Assembly: GCA_944990035.1 (NCBI GenBank)
Contig: CALYLX010000034.1
Location: forward strand, 868,001-932,000
DNA: 64,000 nt
Source of the DNA: Clitopilus passeckerianus
Lineage: Eukaryota > Basidiomycota > Agaricomycetes > Agaricales > Entolomataceae
Direction of reading: 5' to 3'
Below the pieces are notes generated by a model. That model was not told where the DNA came from. It saw nothing but the letters and a program-made list of their open reading frames with translations, and did not search any database. This document shows, piece after piece, positions 12,785 through 25,100 of the stretch (position 1 is its first letter; every line of letters starts with the position of its first letter). A program made the position numbers and the translations under genes.

Positions 12785-13300
12785 AGATCTGAGGTGCCTC
12801 GTTTCGCCCTCCGGTCCTGGTGCAGGGACTGGTCTGTATCTGCGAACTTTGGCAACCTCTGATTGTAGCTCTTCGTTGTTGTTAATTCCTTTTGATCATC
12901 CAGTCGCAATCTTCATCTAACCATCAGTTAGTCCCCCAGTATTTCTACCAGGCAGACGCTGCGCACCCGAGTCTAGCTCAAGGAACGCCCATCGAAGTAC
13001 GCGTAGCTCCTCACCACGCACCAGGGGAGTCAGGGTAGAGCGAGGGAGCATTTACGAGGCGCACCATGTAACCGTACTATGCGACTGCATCAACTCTCGC
13101 CAACACCGGAGGGGGCCCCGGCGGGGGTGTCGGAAAGTGCAATTCCAGTTTCCTCAAGCTTCTGATCTACTCAGAACTGACAACAGAGTTGCAATATTTA
13201 GGGGGTTTAGGTGCCCAACATTTGGGTTTTGCATTTTGCTCATTAGACAAAGGGGCTGGCTTTATGATTATCCTACGATATTCTTGTTAGGCCCACATTC
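12785..13300 (+). repeat. Degenerate dispersed repeat, copy R3
   Basis: Second head-to-tail copy: GAGGTGCCTCGTTTCGCCCT at 12791, GTATCTGCGAACTTTGGCAA at 12836, GCGCACCCGAGTCTAGCTC near 12960, and TTCCTCAAGCTTCTGATCTA near 13149. It differs from R2 and R4 mainly by transitions, many at CpG sites. A GC-rich insertion (13110-13130) breaks the middle. No intact frame. Confidence 0.8.
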
Positions 13301-13379
13301 AGGTGCAAATAGTTGTGCATGTCCAGCTTGCTGAGTCCCTCCTCGCTGACAAGTGCCACAGCTGGGGCTGGTGAGAAAT

Positions 13380-13835
13380 AATCCGAGGTGCCTCGTTTCG
13401 CCCTCCAGTCCCGATGCAGGGACTGGTCCGTATCTGCGACCTTTGGCAACCTCGACTGGGGTTTAATCTGGTTGTCAGTTCTTTTCGATCATCCTTTCGC
13501 AATGTAGCATCTGATCCTCAGACAATCGCCCATCGGTCGACGCTGTGCACCCGAGTCCTGCTCGAAGGAACACCCATTCAACGACATGGCTCCTAACCAT
13601 GACCCAAGGTGATCAGGGTAGAGCGAAGGAGCGTTTACGAGGTGCACCATACACCAGAGAAAGCCACAGCAACAACTCGCGGACGAGTCAGAAGGCAACA
13701 ATTCCAGTTTCCTCAAGCTTCTGATCTACTCAGAACTGATAGCAGAGTTATGAGGGTCAAGGAGATTCGTTAGTTAATATCTAAGTATTGCATTTTGCCC
13801 ATTGGAGAATGCGGCTGGCTTCAGACCATCCCCCG
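13380..13835 (+). repeat. Degenerate dispersed repeat, copy R4
   Basis: Third head-to-tail copy: GAGGTGCCTCGTTTCGCCCT at 13385, CCGTATCTGCGACCTTTGG near 13428, GTGCACCCGAGTCCTGCTCG near 13545, and CATACACCAGAGAAAGCCAC near 13649. From 13650 to 13750 it is almost identical to R2, so R2 and R4 share a more recent ancestor than either does with R3. No coding potential is seen. Confidence 0.8.
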
Positions 13836-14991
13836 CAAAGAAGTAGACTGTAGTAAGCCACTTATTTATTTAGATGCTTCGTCATGGAGTGCTTACAGTA
13901 ATAGGATGTATACAGAAGAAAGCTGGGTCCCCTTCCTTAGTCCCTGATTCATGCGAGACCGTCCTTGTGACGAGAAAAATAAGTACAGTTTGTACGGAAG
14001 TGGATTATTCTTAGAGGCGCGAGGTTGAGCGCAAGTAGTCAATATTGGTATCAGCGTTACATAACCGTTGGAAATGATTCCAGCGCCACCCAACATATGC
14101 GACTTCGGGTTACCTGGATCCGTTCGCTTCTTGCTTACACGGTTGCACGACGATCTATACCTTGAACGACCGTGACAGCCATATTCTATAGGCTGGCAAT
14201 ACTCTTCTGTGGGGTGACTAGCCTTACCACCTTGCTAGACTTCAAGGTGGGAAGTGTTGTTAGGTATTGCTTTTCGATACTGGGGAAAATTGCTCGAGGT
14301 TTTAGTTAGCCACTCGCCAAAAGCTCATTAACGCCTGTGGGGAACATAGGGTAATTTTCAGCAACATCTATCACTCATGTTGTCCGAACTGGCTAGGCTT
14401 CTGATTACTCTCAAGGATTGACTTAATAAGACCTTGATTAGCAGACATCCACTACTCCACGTTTCAATCGTCAAGTTCTTCCATTCTGGATGCTGAGCAG
14501 ACTCGGCCTTAATCAAGACACGAGGAAGAGTCGCTAGCGACTCTGTTGTTCGTAACGGCAAGCCGAAATCAACGGAGAGGGCAGAATTCCATGGTACTCG
14601 GCCGTTAGAAAGTTCCCAAGTTCAGAGACATCGTTCGATAATAGCGACATAAAGGTTGGGGTCGTATTGCGCCAAGCTGGCTTTCTCTAGACTTCGTCGT
14701 AGTTTTCCGTTATGTGGCCAATGATGCGCCTCCAAAGCACCATATGTCGAGGGAAAAGCCCAGAAAACCTTCGGCAACCTGGTACTTGGGCTCACTGGCG
14801 TCTTCTGAATTTGAACGATAGGCTTGGGAACAGTGGCGCAAGAAGGCTGGTCTCTATGTGCACAGTGTAGTTCGCAATGACGTGGGAATATGCTGTCCTC
14901 GGTAGCTCCCGAGGATTTAAAGTTCGCAATCGCACTTTGACCTGGCTTCATACCCCACCATACCCCACTACAACGGACCCGCTCTATCATA
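13836..14991. other. Gene-poor spacer before paralog 1
   Basis: Between the repeat array and the orphan gene. The only sizeable frame (14622-14990, minus, 122 codons) has no recognisable domain and no clear splice partners, so I do not call it a gene. No tRNA, simple repeat or transposon end was seen. Confidence 0.4.
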
Positions 14992-17304
14992 ATGGGGAAA
15001 AACCGCCAAAGCCAGGAGAAAGGCGCGTCAAGCCCAACTTGTAGCTCAATCCCAAGCTCAAACTCAAGCCCAATCCCAAGTGCCAGGGCCCGTGTTAGCT
15101 ACACCAGCACCAGCAACAACGCCGGTACCAGTGCCACCACTTGTTCTGGCAAAGCAGGCTCTGGATGATGCAGGCTTCCCTGAGAGCCTACCCCCAGAGA
15201 TCGAAGTTAGCGTTGACGCCTCCTTCTATCGGGACTCGACTCGATTTGAAGGCCAAACCTGGAATAGTGCCTACAACCATCACAAAGTCGCATATAACGG
15301 AATGCTTTCTCGAGCTCTTTTCTATTCATATCCCGGGAATACGAACGTTTGCTTTCATGTGAGTCTTTGCCCTTAAGTTCGTACAAGACATCACATTGAA
15401 CAAAAATCGCTAGCACATGTACAACTACCTTAATTCAAATGACTGTGCGCGGACGGCATTTGCCTCACAGTTCGCCTATGTACTAGGTACAGAGGAGAAA
15501 TTTGCCAGCATTCGTGACTGGATCTTTGGCTGCGGACGTTATCTCGGTACTCTGCCAAAGGATGATCTCGATAAAATCCGAGAAATCTGGATGCCTTTGT
15601 TTCCATTGGCAGTCGCAATGTACGTCAAAGCTTTAACGGATGCGCAAATTATCTCAAAGATGTCACCCTTCTAGGGCTACAGAGAGGGGATCCCCGCCGC
15701 TAACTTCTGAACCTTGTACTGCCCCGGATATTCTTGAGATAATCGAGGGTTATATGGACAAGCATTGCAGACCCGAAGAACTAGGCAATGAGTGGATCTT
15801 CATTCGCTTTCCTCAGAAGAAGCCAGTTGGAGCCCCCTTTCTAGACCATATTCTTCCAAATGACCGGTCGGTGCTCAGAGGATCACCAGAGGATCACCGT
15901 ACCGCCTTTCATAGGGCCATGTGGGTTGAGGGAACGAATTTCATTCGTTCTCCAGAATATGATGCACCGTAGCCTCCTCTAGCTGCTGCAATAGAGGGCT
16001 TCGGTGTGAAGGTTGAAGACGCGAACTTCCTGGCAGCCTATGGCGACCACCGATTCGACGAAATTTTCTCCGCACATCTAGAAAAAGTGTTGAAGGAGTA
16101 TGTGAAAAATGAAGGAGCAAACGACGAAACGACAAAAGACTTCAAATGGACTCCCGAAGCCCAGCATCAGTTTCATCAGGTAAGGATGATACTTTTTCTA
16201 GCGAGCTGATTTGCTGATCTGATAATTAGAATTTAATGCTGCTGTGCCGAACGAATGAGTTCTTCGCCAACTGGCTGGATGCCATGGGGTTCTTTAATAA
16301 GGATGCCGAGGAGCATCTTGCAGGCACTATTTTTGAGGCCATTATCACCTTTGTCTGCGAACTCGCCCTTGTCTCGCGCACGGAGATTGAAGTGGAAAAC
16401 TGGATGGACCTCGCTTTTACACCAATTATCCTCCATATGATCCCGACTTTTATCACCTATCAGTGCGCATTGATTCTTCTAGTATTATCTCACTTTCTGA
16501 TTAGATTATTGAAGCTCTCCTACCGGGCCCAACGCCAAACGCAAGCGCAAGGAGTCCACCTCGGCCAGTCCTGCCCTACAAGTAGGCCAACAGACTCAGG
16601 ATACTACCGTGCGTGGATATGGTACTCTTGTACCTGCTAGTACCGGGGACAACGAGAACGAAGGGGGCGGATCTGGCACTCCCGCACCTGCTAGTACTCG
16701 AGACAACAGGAACGAGGCGGGTGGACACGGCGCGGCCATAGCTCTCCCTTCAGCTAAACGCTCGCGCATACGCGCACGTCCCGCCCCTGCATCGTCACCG
16801 CAGATTCAAATTTCAGGCCAGCGTCGTTCAAAACCTCAAAAACGTAAGAAGCCTGGTCACGGAAGTCTTCGCCAAGCTACCCCCTCGACGCCCGCCGCCT
16901 CAGTTGCCTCGTCGTCATCATCGTCAACGCCAGCTGCCCCCATTGCTTCGTCATCGTCGTTGCTACCGTTGACCGTTCCGAGCGGCCCTTTTGCCTTTCA
17001 GTTTCCAGACGCTGGCGGGGTGGTCCCAAGCTATTCTTCCATGTCCATTTCTTCTTCGCTGGAGAACATGGACAGCCTAGCAGCTGCCCTTCCAGACATG
17101 GGGCCTACGACGGGTGAGTTCAGGTTTGACCGCGAGGCTATTGACGAAGCTATTGAGGCTTTTCGCCTTGCTGCGCAGGCAGCTCGTGAGGGTTTCGGCC
17201 TGTGGTCAGCAACATTACCTATACTCTACATTGAACAATCCAAAATTCAGTCAAATTCACGACTTTCCTGTAATACAAGTAATACAACCTCTCCCAATTC
17301 ATGA
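14992..17304 (+). pseudogene. Orphan-family gene, paralog 1 (damaged)
   Basis: Member of a three-copy family in this window with no function I can assign. Exons, read by homology to paralogs 2 and 3: about 14992-15359 (LAKQALDDAGF), 15414-15612 (LNSND, WIFGCGRYLGTLPKDDLDKI), 15668-16180 (PDILEIIEGYMDKH, VEDANFLAAYGDHRFDE), 16231-16469 (FFANWLDAMGFFNKDAEEHL, AGTIFEAI), and a C-terminal exon to 17304 (Ser/Pro-rich, basic PKKRK-like patches, DAGGVVPSYSSMSISSS, FRFDREAIDEA). Introns have GTGAGT, GTACGT and GTAAGG donors. Two defects are visible. The only nearby ATG (14992) is one frame off from the main exon, across a GGGGAAAAA run. An in-frame TAG at 15970-15972 sits where paralog 2 has Trp. An extra intron (GTGGGT...GTAG, 52 nt) could remove the stop, but the spanned residues align with paralog 2. 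Basic and Ser-rich segments hint at a nuclear protein; this is inference only. Confidence 0.65.
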
Positions 17305-17674
17305 ATAAAACGGCGCCATGCCTGTCTTTGGTACCATCTGTATCAATGATTGCGTGACTATATGCGCCTCACATAGCCAAGATAGGTATCGGACAAGTTG
17401 GATCTTTTGCGATTGCACTAGCTATACAAGAGTACAAGGAGATAAATACGAGATAGACGAATTGATAAAACAGGTTGCAAATTCCATGTAGAATAACGTA
17501 TTGTAAAAAAGAGTAACTAGGGTACAGTCTAAAACGCAAGAAACGAGACAAGTAATATCGTGAATATGAACAGACAAAATATATGGTGTTCGACAGCAAA
17601 ACATGATCAAAGACAAGGCGAAAGCATGTAGAGTTTTGTTCGACCCGAAACCCAAAAGGAAGGCTTTACGAGTG
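17305..17674. other. Convergent 3' regions
   Basis: Lies between the end of orphan paralog 1 (plus) and the stop of the LDB-like gene (minus). AT-rich, with no coding character; probably the two 3' untranslated regions. Confidence 0.4.
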
Positions 17675-20600
17675 CTATGAATTAGCGGCGGTCCCTCTCC
17701 GTTTCCTTGCTTGCCTCTTCGTAGCAGGTTCATTCCCTGTGTTAGGTGATGTTGTGTCACCACCTTTCCGCTTTAGTGAGGCATTCGACATCGCGGGCGT
17801 ATTCGTAGCTCCTGACGATACAGCAGGAGATGTCGCGTTGGCTAGGGATGGTGTCCCATGAGGGATAGTTTTATGCTGTTTTTGCGGAGAACTACTTGCT
17901 GAGGGGGGCGCATTTTGTGGAGAGGAGGTATTCGCAATTGCAGAAGAGGTTCCAAGGTTCTGAGGATTTGTTACTGACGGCGGTGCACTAGAGTATAGAG
18001 TTATCGAAGCTGGGAGGGTATGGGACATAGTATGCATCGGGTTGAATTCATTGCCAGCTGGGTTGTGACCATTTCCATTCATCATCGGAATTTGAGCGAA
18101 CATTCCACCAGTCGTTTCCCTCAATCGTATTGCGTACTTCTGGAGAGCCTCTGTGAAGGTGAATTCGTTGGTTCGACGGAAGCAGGGCATCTGGTGATGC
18201 TTACCTAGTGGACCAAGCTTGCTCTGCGAAGAGAACGAAATAAGGTCTTCCATGTGAGACACGCTTTCTGCGAGCTTGAAGCGACATTAGTACAAGTAGC
18301 TCACTGAGGGGGTATTGACGGACCTCTAGGCATCGCATCGTTGCCTGTGGAATTCCAAACGCATTCACAGGTTCCCCAGGAATAGACGCATTATCAAACC
18401 CAATCCTCGGCTCCTCCCATTTCCTCTCCTCCTCCTCCCGTTCCCTCTGTTGTTGGCTCATCTGGCCATTCATGATGGGTGTCATTTCCGACCTTGGGAG
18501 TGTTCCTCTTGATCCCGAGATAGCTTCCGAGAGAACATATTTGTCGTAGAAATTTGCGTCGAATTGGAACTCGTCGAACTTCAGAACATACCCCTTGAAA
18601 TCGGGCTCCTTGGTGACTGGGTCGTTGGGCCCAGGAATGTGGATCACGACATGAACGGTGAGAGGCCCTCTTAGAGTGACTGAGTAGCCGTTGTGGTATT
18701 TATAGGTCCAGATTGCGCCGACACATTCGACCATCGAGTGACCAGGATTATACATCCGTTCCCGAGCGCCGTCCAGTGACAAGTTCATAGATTTGACACC
18801 AGATTGTGTTGTCACCAAGAAGAATCTCGACAGTATTGGGACACCAATATCTAAAGAAAAACTGGGATCAGAAATCCTATACTGAAGCTGGGAAAATTTG
18901 GGGCTGACTGAAGGGTTTTGCTTCCAGCCGCTGGCTATCTCTCCAAAGCGTGAACTTCATCTGGGCCTTCGGCGTGAAGTACTCAGTCATGAGATGTTCC
19001 CAGAATTTTAGCCTGGTCTTCTCCTTCATTGTCTAACGAGGAGTGAAACTAATTAGCACCGCCCACAGATTAACGTCCCGAAATCTGACCTCGGGATCTT
19101 CTGAAGCAAGCGCTCCACTGAATTGAAGTAGTCGCATGAGTCCCTGACCGCTCCCGATAACCCGTGATGGACTATATGCGCACAAAATGATCAGAAAACG
19201 TCTTTAAAGATTGCAAGTAACACGTACTCAAACGAAGGGGAGCGAGGATTGGTAGCCGAATTTGGATCCAAAGCTGGGGGCCCGGCTGTCGGTGTGTTGG
19301 GCTGAGCAGCATTAACATTCCCTGCTTGAGGAGGATTAGGCTGAGCAGGGGGATTCAGCTGAGCAGGTTGTGGACCTGGCCTCGGACCAAGTTGTGGGAC
19401 AGGATTTTGTCCCTGCATTGTTGGAGGGCCCTGTGGCCCCCCACCAGACGCTGGTCCGGGTGCCATAGGCCCAGCGGAAGATCCGCCAGCAGTCCCCGGT
19501 CTGCCTCCCTGCGAAGGCCCGCCTATCTGCGGCTGCGGGTGTGCGGATCTAGGCGTCTGAGGTTGGCGCGAAGGCGGCCTTGGGCCAGGTTGGTTTTGAG
19601 GTTGGGATTGCGGACGAGCAGGGTGCATGTTCATGTGGCCGTCGGGAGGATGGGGCGACTGCCGGACTTGAGGATGCGATTGCTGAGGTGTAGGCGCTGA
19701 ATGGGGGGTAGGGGCGTTATGCTGCGAAGGGGGTCGTGGAATTGGAGGAGGTCCCATTGGGAAGTGGTTTTGGTTGCCGAAGTTCTCGGAGTTGTTGTTC
19801 ATCTGCTCAAACTGTTGAGCAGGAGTCGGAAAAGGACCCCTTGCTATCATTCCAGAAGGCATCGATTGAGGATCTGAATTGGGAATCGCAGGACTTGATG
19901 AAGGTCCCCCAATATTCGGGAAGGGGTTTCCATTCACTGTAGGCTGCATTTGGTGATTCTGAGGTCGGTTGAATTGCTGGTTGCCGAGTCCCATAAACAT
20001 CGCATCATCCGGTCCCATCGACTGACGATTGGCCGGAGTATGAGATGGCCCAGGCGTTGACATTGACATGCCAGGTGTATGCGTGCTAGCTCGTGCAGGG
20101 GATGGCACCTGCGCCGGTTGAGGCCCAGGAGTATTCGGAAATTGGTTTTGAGGGGGTCCCATCTGCTGTGCAAAATTGGCTGGTTGAGACAGACTGCTCA
20201 TAAGCTGAGGAGGGCCTTGCGTCGACACTGGTCTTCCAGGTCCACCAGGCATTTGTCCGGGATTGCCCATAGGTCGATCCATGCCGCCCATAGCCATACC
20301 AGCCATCGCACCAGCCATGTTGTGCTGCGGGTTTTGCTGCTGCATACGTAAAGCTTGATTTGCAAGCGAGGGGGGAAGTTGTCCCGGTATTGCTCCTGGG
20401 ATGCCTCGTGGATTCATGCCCATAGCTGGCACCATAACGCCGCCCATTGGCCCGCCTGGTCCCTGGTTCAAATTTGGTTGCGACGACACCCGTCTGACGG
20501 TGTTTGGTGGTCCTCCTCCCCCAATCATGGGGTTGAAGTTCATCGCCGGATTTGGTCCCATATGTCCCATTTGCTGAGGTCCTCCCCCTACACCTGCACC

Positions 20601-20885
20601 TCCTGCCGGTCCTCCAGGATTCATTTGTCGACCAGGTTGGCCAGGTTGCTGCATGCCCATTCGTTGCTGCTGTTGCATGAGAAAGTTGTGCTGCTGCTGC
20701 TGCCTTTGTTGGGGGGTCATGTTGGGGTTCATCATCTGCGGATTTCCAGGGTTTGCGTTAGGAGGCATTCCCATGTGGCCTGGAGGCATCTGTGGTTGGC
20801 CAGATGGTGGCATGCCCTGCATAAATGACCCAGCGCCTGCGAGCATGGTGGGTCCTTGACCCATCCCTCGTTGTTGTTGCATCAT
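17675..20885 (-). CDS. LIM-domain-binding (LDB/SEUSS-like) transcriptional co-regulator
   Basis: The first exon (20885 to about 19230) encodes a Met/Gln/Pro/Gly-rich, probably disordered region (MMQQQRGMGQGP). Later exons carry the LIM-binding co-regulator core: LMRLLQFSGALASEDPE, LKFWEHLMTEYFTPKAQMKF, FFLVTTQSGVKSMNLSL, ERMYNPGHSMVECVGAIWTY, YVLKFDEFQFDANFYDKYV and RLEVRQYPLSELL. This is the LIM_bind-type domain of plant SEUSS, animal LDB1 and fungal adhesion/filamentation regulators. The C-terminus is Ser/Thr/Pro-rich with basic KRQARKRRG nuclear signals before the TAG-type stop at 17675. Such proteins act in the nucleus as dimerising scaffolds that bridge DNA-binding factors; fungal members control adhesion and filamentous growth. 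Introns of 50-70 bases interrupt the domain part. The start is the first Met of the long exon. Confidence 0.87.
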
Positions 20886-22125
20886 TTCGTTGACGGCTGT
20901 TCCCGCTCAACCTATATAGTAGAAACCAAAGTCAGTTGCTCTCGTTCATAAAGGGATGCAAATCCAACGGAGACAATGGATGGCGTGTGTAATGGCCCTT
21001 ACCCAACTGTGAGAGAACGGAGTTGTAAGATATCTCCGTAGATCACCGCACTTGTACGTCAAAAAGAGAGCGAACAGTGGCAAGAACAGAAAAGATGAGC
21101 TGAACGCGAGCAATTGGACCGAGGACGTCGAGCCCAACAGCGAGCAAACAGGGAAAAGGGAGCGTGAGCGCTGTGTTGAGTGGTTGTTGGTCCACACGTG
21201 GCTAACCCGCCGACCACGCTCAATGGAGTTAACTGGACTTCCTTCGCCATCGTCATCCCCCGCGATGAGCACGCTACTTGCGACTCCTCGAGAATATTTT
21301 GACATAAGTATGTGGTAGAATACATGCACTATATTCCTTTGAATTTTCAAGCAAAACCGATAAAAAACGATTGAAATTTCTCGACGATCGTCTCGCTGGT
21401 GGGAAATCTTTGCAGTCGGGATACTGATTGCTTGTCAAATTTACTGGGGTCTGCGATGCATTTGCCCACAAAAGTACATGGATCAGGACACGAGACTCAT
21501 TCAAACGATTAACAGCCAGAAATCGTATCAACGTGGATGTTTTCCACACAGATAACCAGCGCATTTAAACTTCAGATATCGTGCTTGTCCTCATGGCGGA
21601 ACCATCCAGGAAGCTAGAAGACATGCCACTCGCAAAAACACCCACCCGGTCTTCATTCAATATGCAGAGAACACGAAGAAATCCGTCAAGTTCGCCGATT
21701 CGGGGAACTTTCCAACGACGACGTAGATTATGACCAATGAGATTCTCGCCGATGCGGACACTGGTTACGCCTTCAATGGCACCTGCTGAGGGTGTGTACG
21801 GAGGTTCGGTACATTCTTCCCGGTGGCACAGGAACAGGCGGGGACCTTTCTGTTTGAAGGGTGTATAGAAAGATATGAATGCATTTTCCGTAATATATTA
21901 TTTAAGGTCGCGCTAAGGTTGAATGTATACGATGAAGAAATGTCGAGATGTGTGCAAACATGATGATAATAATGATGGTGATGCAGAGGAAAAGAAAAGG
22001 AAACGAGATAAGGAAGGGCACAGGTCCCTGAAAGAAAATAAAAAAACGACTTCCGGAATCAAGCATACCGCGCCTCCAACCTTCCAGACTAAACCGCCAA
22101 CCAAGAACACTCCCGCCGGTAGCCA
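20886..22125. other. Intergenic with promoter of the LDB-like gene and a short gene-like relic
   Basis: The part next to 20886 should be the promoter and leader of the LDB-like gene. At about 21590-21735 (plus) a clean frame of some 45 codons (CPHGGTIQEARRHATR, HPVFIQYAENTKKSVKFADS) ends at a TAG, and after two stops a second piece follows (ILADADTGYAFNGTC). It looks like an exon relic, but I do not recognise the family. The remainder to 22125 is AT-rich 3' flank of the next minus-strand gene. Confidence 0.35.
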
Positions 22126-25100
22126 TTAAGAGTAACCGCCACTGTCGATTTCATGCGAGAAGTCGCATTGGTCACCGAATTTGCATCTGTTTAATCCCAA
22201 GTTAACTCAATCCGGACGTGCGGGTGGTGGATTCGGATGCTCGCCTTCCTTGCTGAAAGAAACTACATGGTCTGGTTCTCCCACTTTTAAACCCGCCCTC
22301 TCGTCCTCCACGCCCTCTACCACGCCCCCTGCCCCGATATCCACCCCGTGAATCTGAATCATCGTGATAGGAGGACCCCATGGTGTAGTCCATTGATCCA
22401 TAATTATTCGTCGCACCCCAGGTGCCGCCCGGTTGATCGGCGCTATTACCATAAGGAGCCTGCGGTTGCTGCTCCCCTCCTCCCAGCCCGAAGAGGTTGG
22501 AAAGCCCTCCCTGGGTTGCGTTTGCCGTCAGCTGCTGAAGAAGCTGCTGTAGCTGTTCTTGGGGGAGCGATGTTATAGCAGAAAGGGAAGGCGCTTGCTG
22601 TAGCCCGACGGCACCAAGGTCTAAACCTGATGAATTGAATGGGGTATTATTCACTGCAGGATCAACCGCCATACTGCCCGACGCCAATTGACCAACAAGG
22701 TCTGCTACCGACTGCTGACCCGTCATTGGAGGTCCACTCCAGAAGACTGCATCTGCATCGGTCCCACAGACCATCGTCGTGACATTCTTGTCCGTTTCCT
22801 CTTCCGAGATCACGTGCGCAGGTTCTGCAGGCGAATCGGGGATCTGGGCTGCAGACATGTACACTGCTCCCAGAGCAGTGGCTTCCCTTTGCTCTTGCCT
22901 GAACTTCTCCTCGCTAGATTCACCCCTTTGTGGCCGCTCCTCCTGCCCTGTAAAGTCGATCGCTGCGGAACAGACGTTAGGGGCTTTGCACTTTTCCATA
23001 GACTGTTTGCTTACATATGGGCTCAGACCAATCAAGCGCTTCTTCGAACATATGGGCGTGTAGGGCAGCACCCTCACTTCGATCCAATTCGCGAATGCTA
23101 TGGGCAACATGTACACCCTGTATAACAGAAGCAGCGACGTTTCCAGATATCAATTTATTATACGATTTTTGCAAAAGGAGAAATGCGCTGACATCCTTAG
23201 GATCATCGTCATAAATAGCCTTCTCTATATGTCGCACAGCTACAAGCTTGTCCTCGGGCGCCCAGCTGACTGTTTTCCGCTTCTTGCTACTTTTGGTGAG
23301 CTGTGGCTGTGAGGTAGTGGAGTTGGCGGTGGTCGTGCTTGGAGGGGTTGATACTGCAGGTGACTCCTTCCGTCGGCTTGCCATAAGCTTGAGGGCTTCT
23401 TGGAATGGATCCTCAGCTGATGGCTGAGCTGTCGCAGCAGCTTTAGTAGGCACAGGTGCCGGTGGAGCCTTCTTGAAGCTGGGGAGTCTCGGTTTGGGCT
23501 TAGGCGCAGAGAAGAATGAGGAATCAGATTTAGCATCTTTTACCGCCGGCGCAGCACCAGCTTTGGAAGTAGACGCTGACTCCTTTTTTACAGTCAAAGG
23601 CTTAGAGGCAGTAGTAGTACCGATAGCCGGCTTTTTAGCTGGAGGAGCAGCCTGTCCCTTAGCCGGTAGTGATGATTCGTTGAGTTTCCTCTTCTTTGAC
23701 TTGAGATCTGCCGAGAGTGTCAGGGTTGATGGTACCCGGAGATATGGCATGATGTGACTCACCCTCGCTTTCTGAGCCTTTGCTAGCGCTTTCCCCCTTG
23801 GTCACAAGGTCTCGCCATCGGCGTTCGATGTTGGATGCCATATCCTTGACGGCTGCGATTTCGCAAGAGAAGAGAACATGAAAAGCATTATGTTAGATTC
23901 ACTCTTATTAATACGTTGGTGAAGGATGCGTCGGATTAAAATGTACAGAAAAGACGCATCATATAAAGACTCAAGCCAAGCAGATTGTGGTTCGTTCTCA
24001 AGGGCGGGAAGCGTTGCACCAGAACAAGTTGACCAGGCCATTGATGATTTTAGGTGATTTGGCAAGAAAAAAGACTCACCAGGAGTAGGCGGATCCTTGA
24101 CCAATTTTACGACGAGTTTGCCTAGCTTGGACGCCTTCAGCGTGTCCAGTGTCATGGGCAATCGATCGATGATCTAGCGAGTAAGGTAATCTCAGCACCT
24201 CGACATTTCGCCATGTAGCCGAAATTAAACTCACATGAAGCAGAGGCATGGTTGTCTCTGCCAGCGGACTTTCATCTTCTGCGACAAATGCTGCCTTGAG
24301 CCAGTCCCTCGTGATGTCCATAGCCGTGGCGTTTTCGGACCACGCCCGAAAATAGTGGTTACCTGCACCGTCTCTTATCTTCGTAAGGATTTCCAGCCTT
24401 GATGCGGCAGGGACATCTGACGCTGGAAAATCGGCGATCTTCTCAGCTAAATTATTCACTGCCCCTGCTCCCGTGAAATTCTTGGCATTTAACAGGGACT
24501 TTATGCTCGCCATGAGATTACGAGTCCGCTCTTCGAGCGAAAGCTTGGGTTCAGGTGGAGGTGCCGGAGGCTGTACAGGTTGCGATGGTACTTGGGAGGA
24601 TGAAGGGATGGGAGGACTCGAAGAGTTGGTATAGAAGCTAGAAGGGAGGATCGTCTGCATCATAGAACTGGCCGGGGAGTGCAGAGCTTGAGGGGAAAGC
24701 GTGCCCTGAGGACTCTGCTGGTGTTGCTGCTGCTGCTGAGGGTAGTAGTACTGCCTGCTGCCGTACATCGTCGAAAGCAGTTGTTGCAGCTCATGATTAG
24801 ATAGCTGTTGTTGCTGTTGCTGAGGAGCAACGGGTGGGGAATAGCTCGACGAAGGATAGGATTGCATGTTTCTGCTTCCAGAGCCATTGAGGGTGGTCAG
24901 AGCGGGGCTATAAGAATAATGGTCAGGACGGTCAAGGCACGGAACGAAGCGTGGCACATACTCTATCATCATTGGTTGCGAGTTCGACGACGAGGTGCTA
25001 GCCTGGGCATTGGATGTATGCGCGGATTTGAGAGGGGGCGACGAATGACCATGGGACTGGGGTTGGTGGGTCTGTGCGTGTTGCACCGGGGGTGATGAAT

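Noticed and set aside
12185..13835. The three direct repeats as a CRISPR array
   Set aside because: Units are about 500 bases, diverged throughout, without short identical repeats and spacers, in a eukaryotic setting.
14622..14990. 122-codon minus-strand frame upstream of orphan paralog 1
   Set aside because: No homology recognised, no intron structure, and it abuts the promoter of a gene on the other strand.
15910..15980. Extra 52-nt intron (GTGGGT...CGTAG) in paralog 1 removing the TAG
   Set aside because: The spanned residues align with coding residues of paralog 2 without a gap, so a nonsense change is simpler; kept as an alternative.
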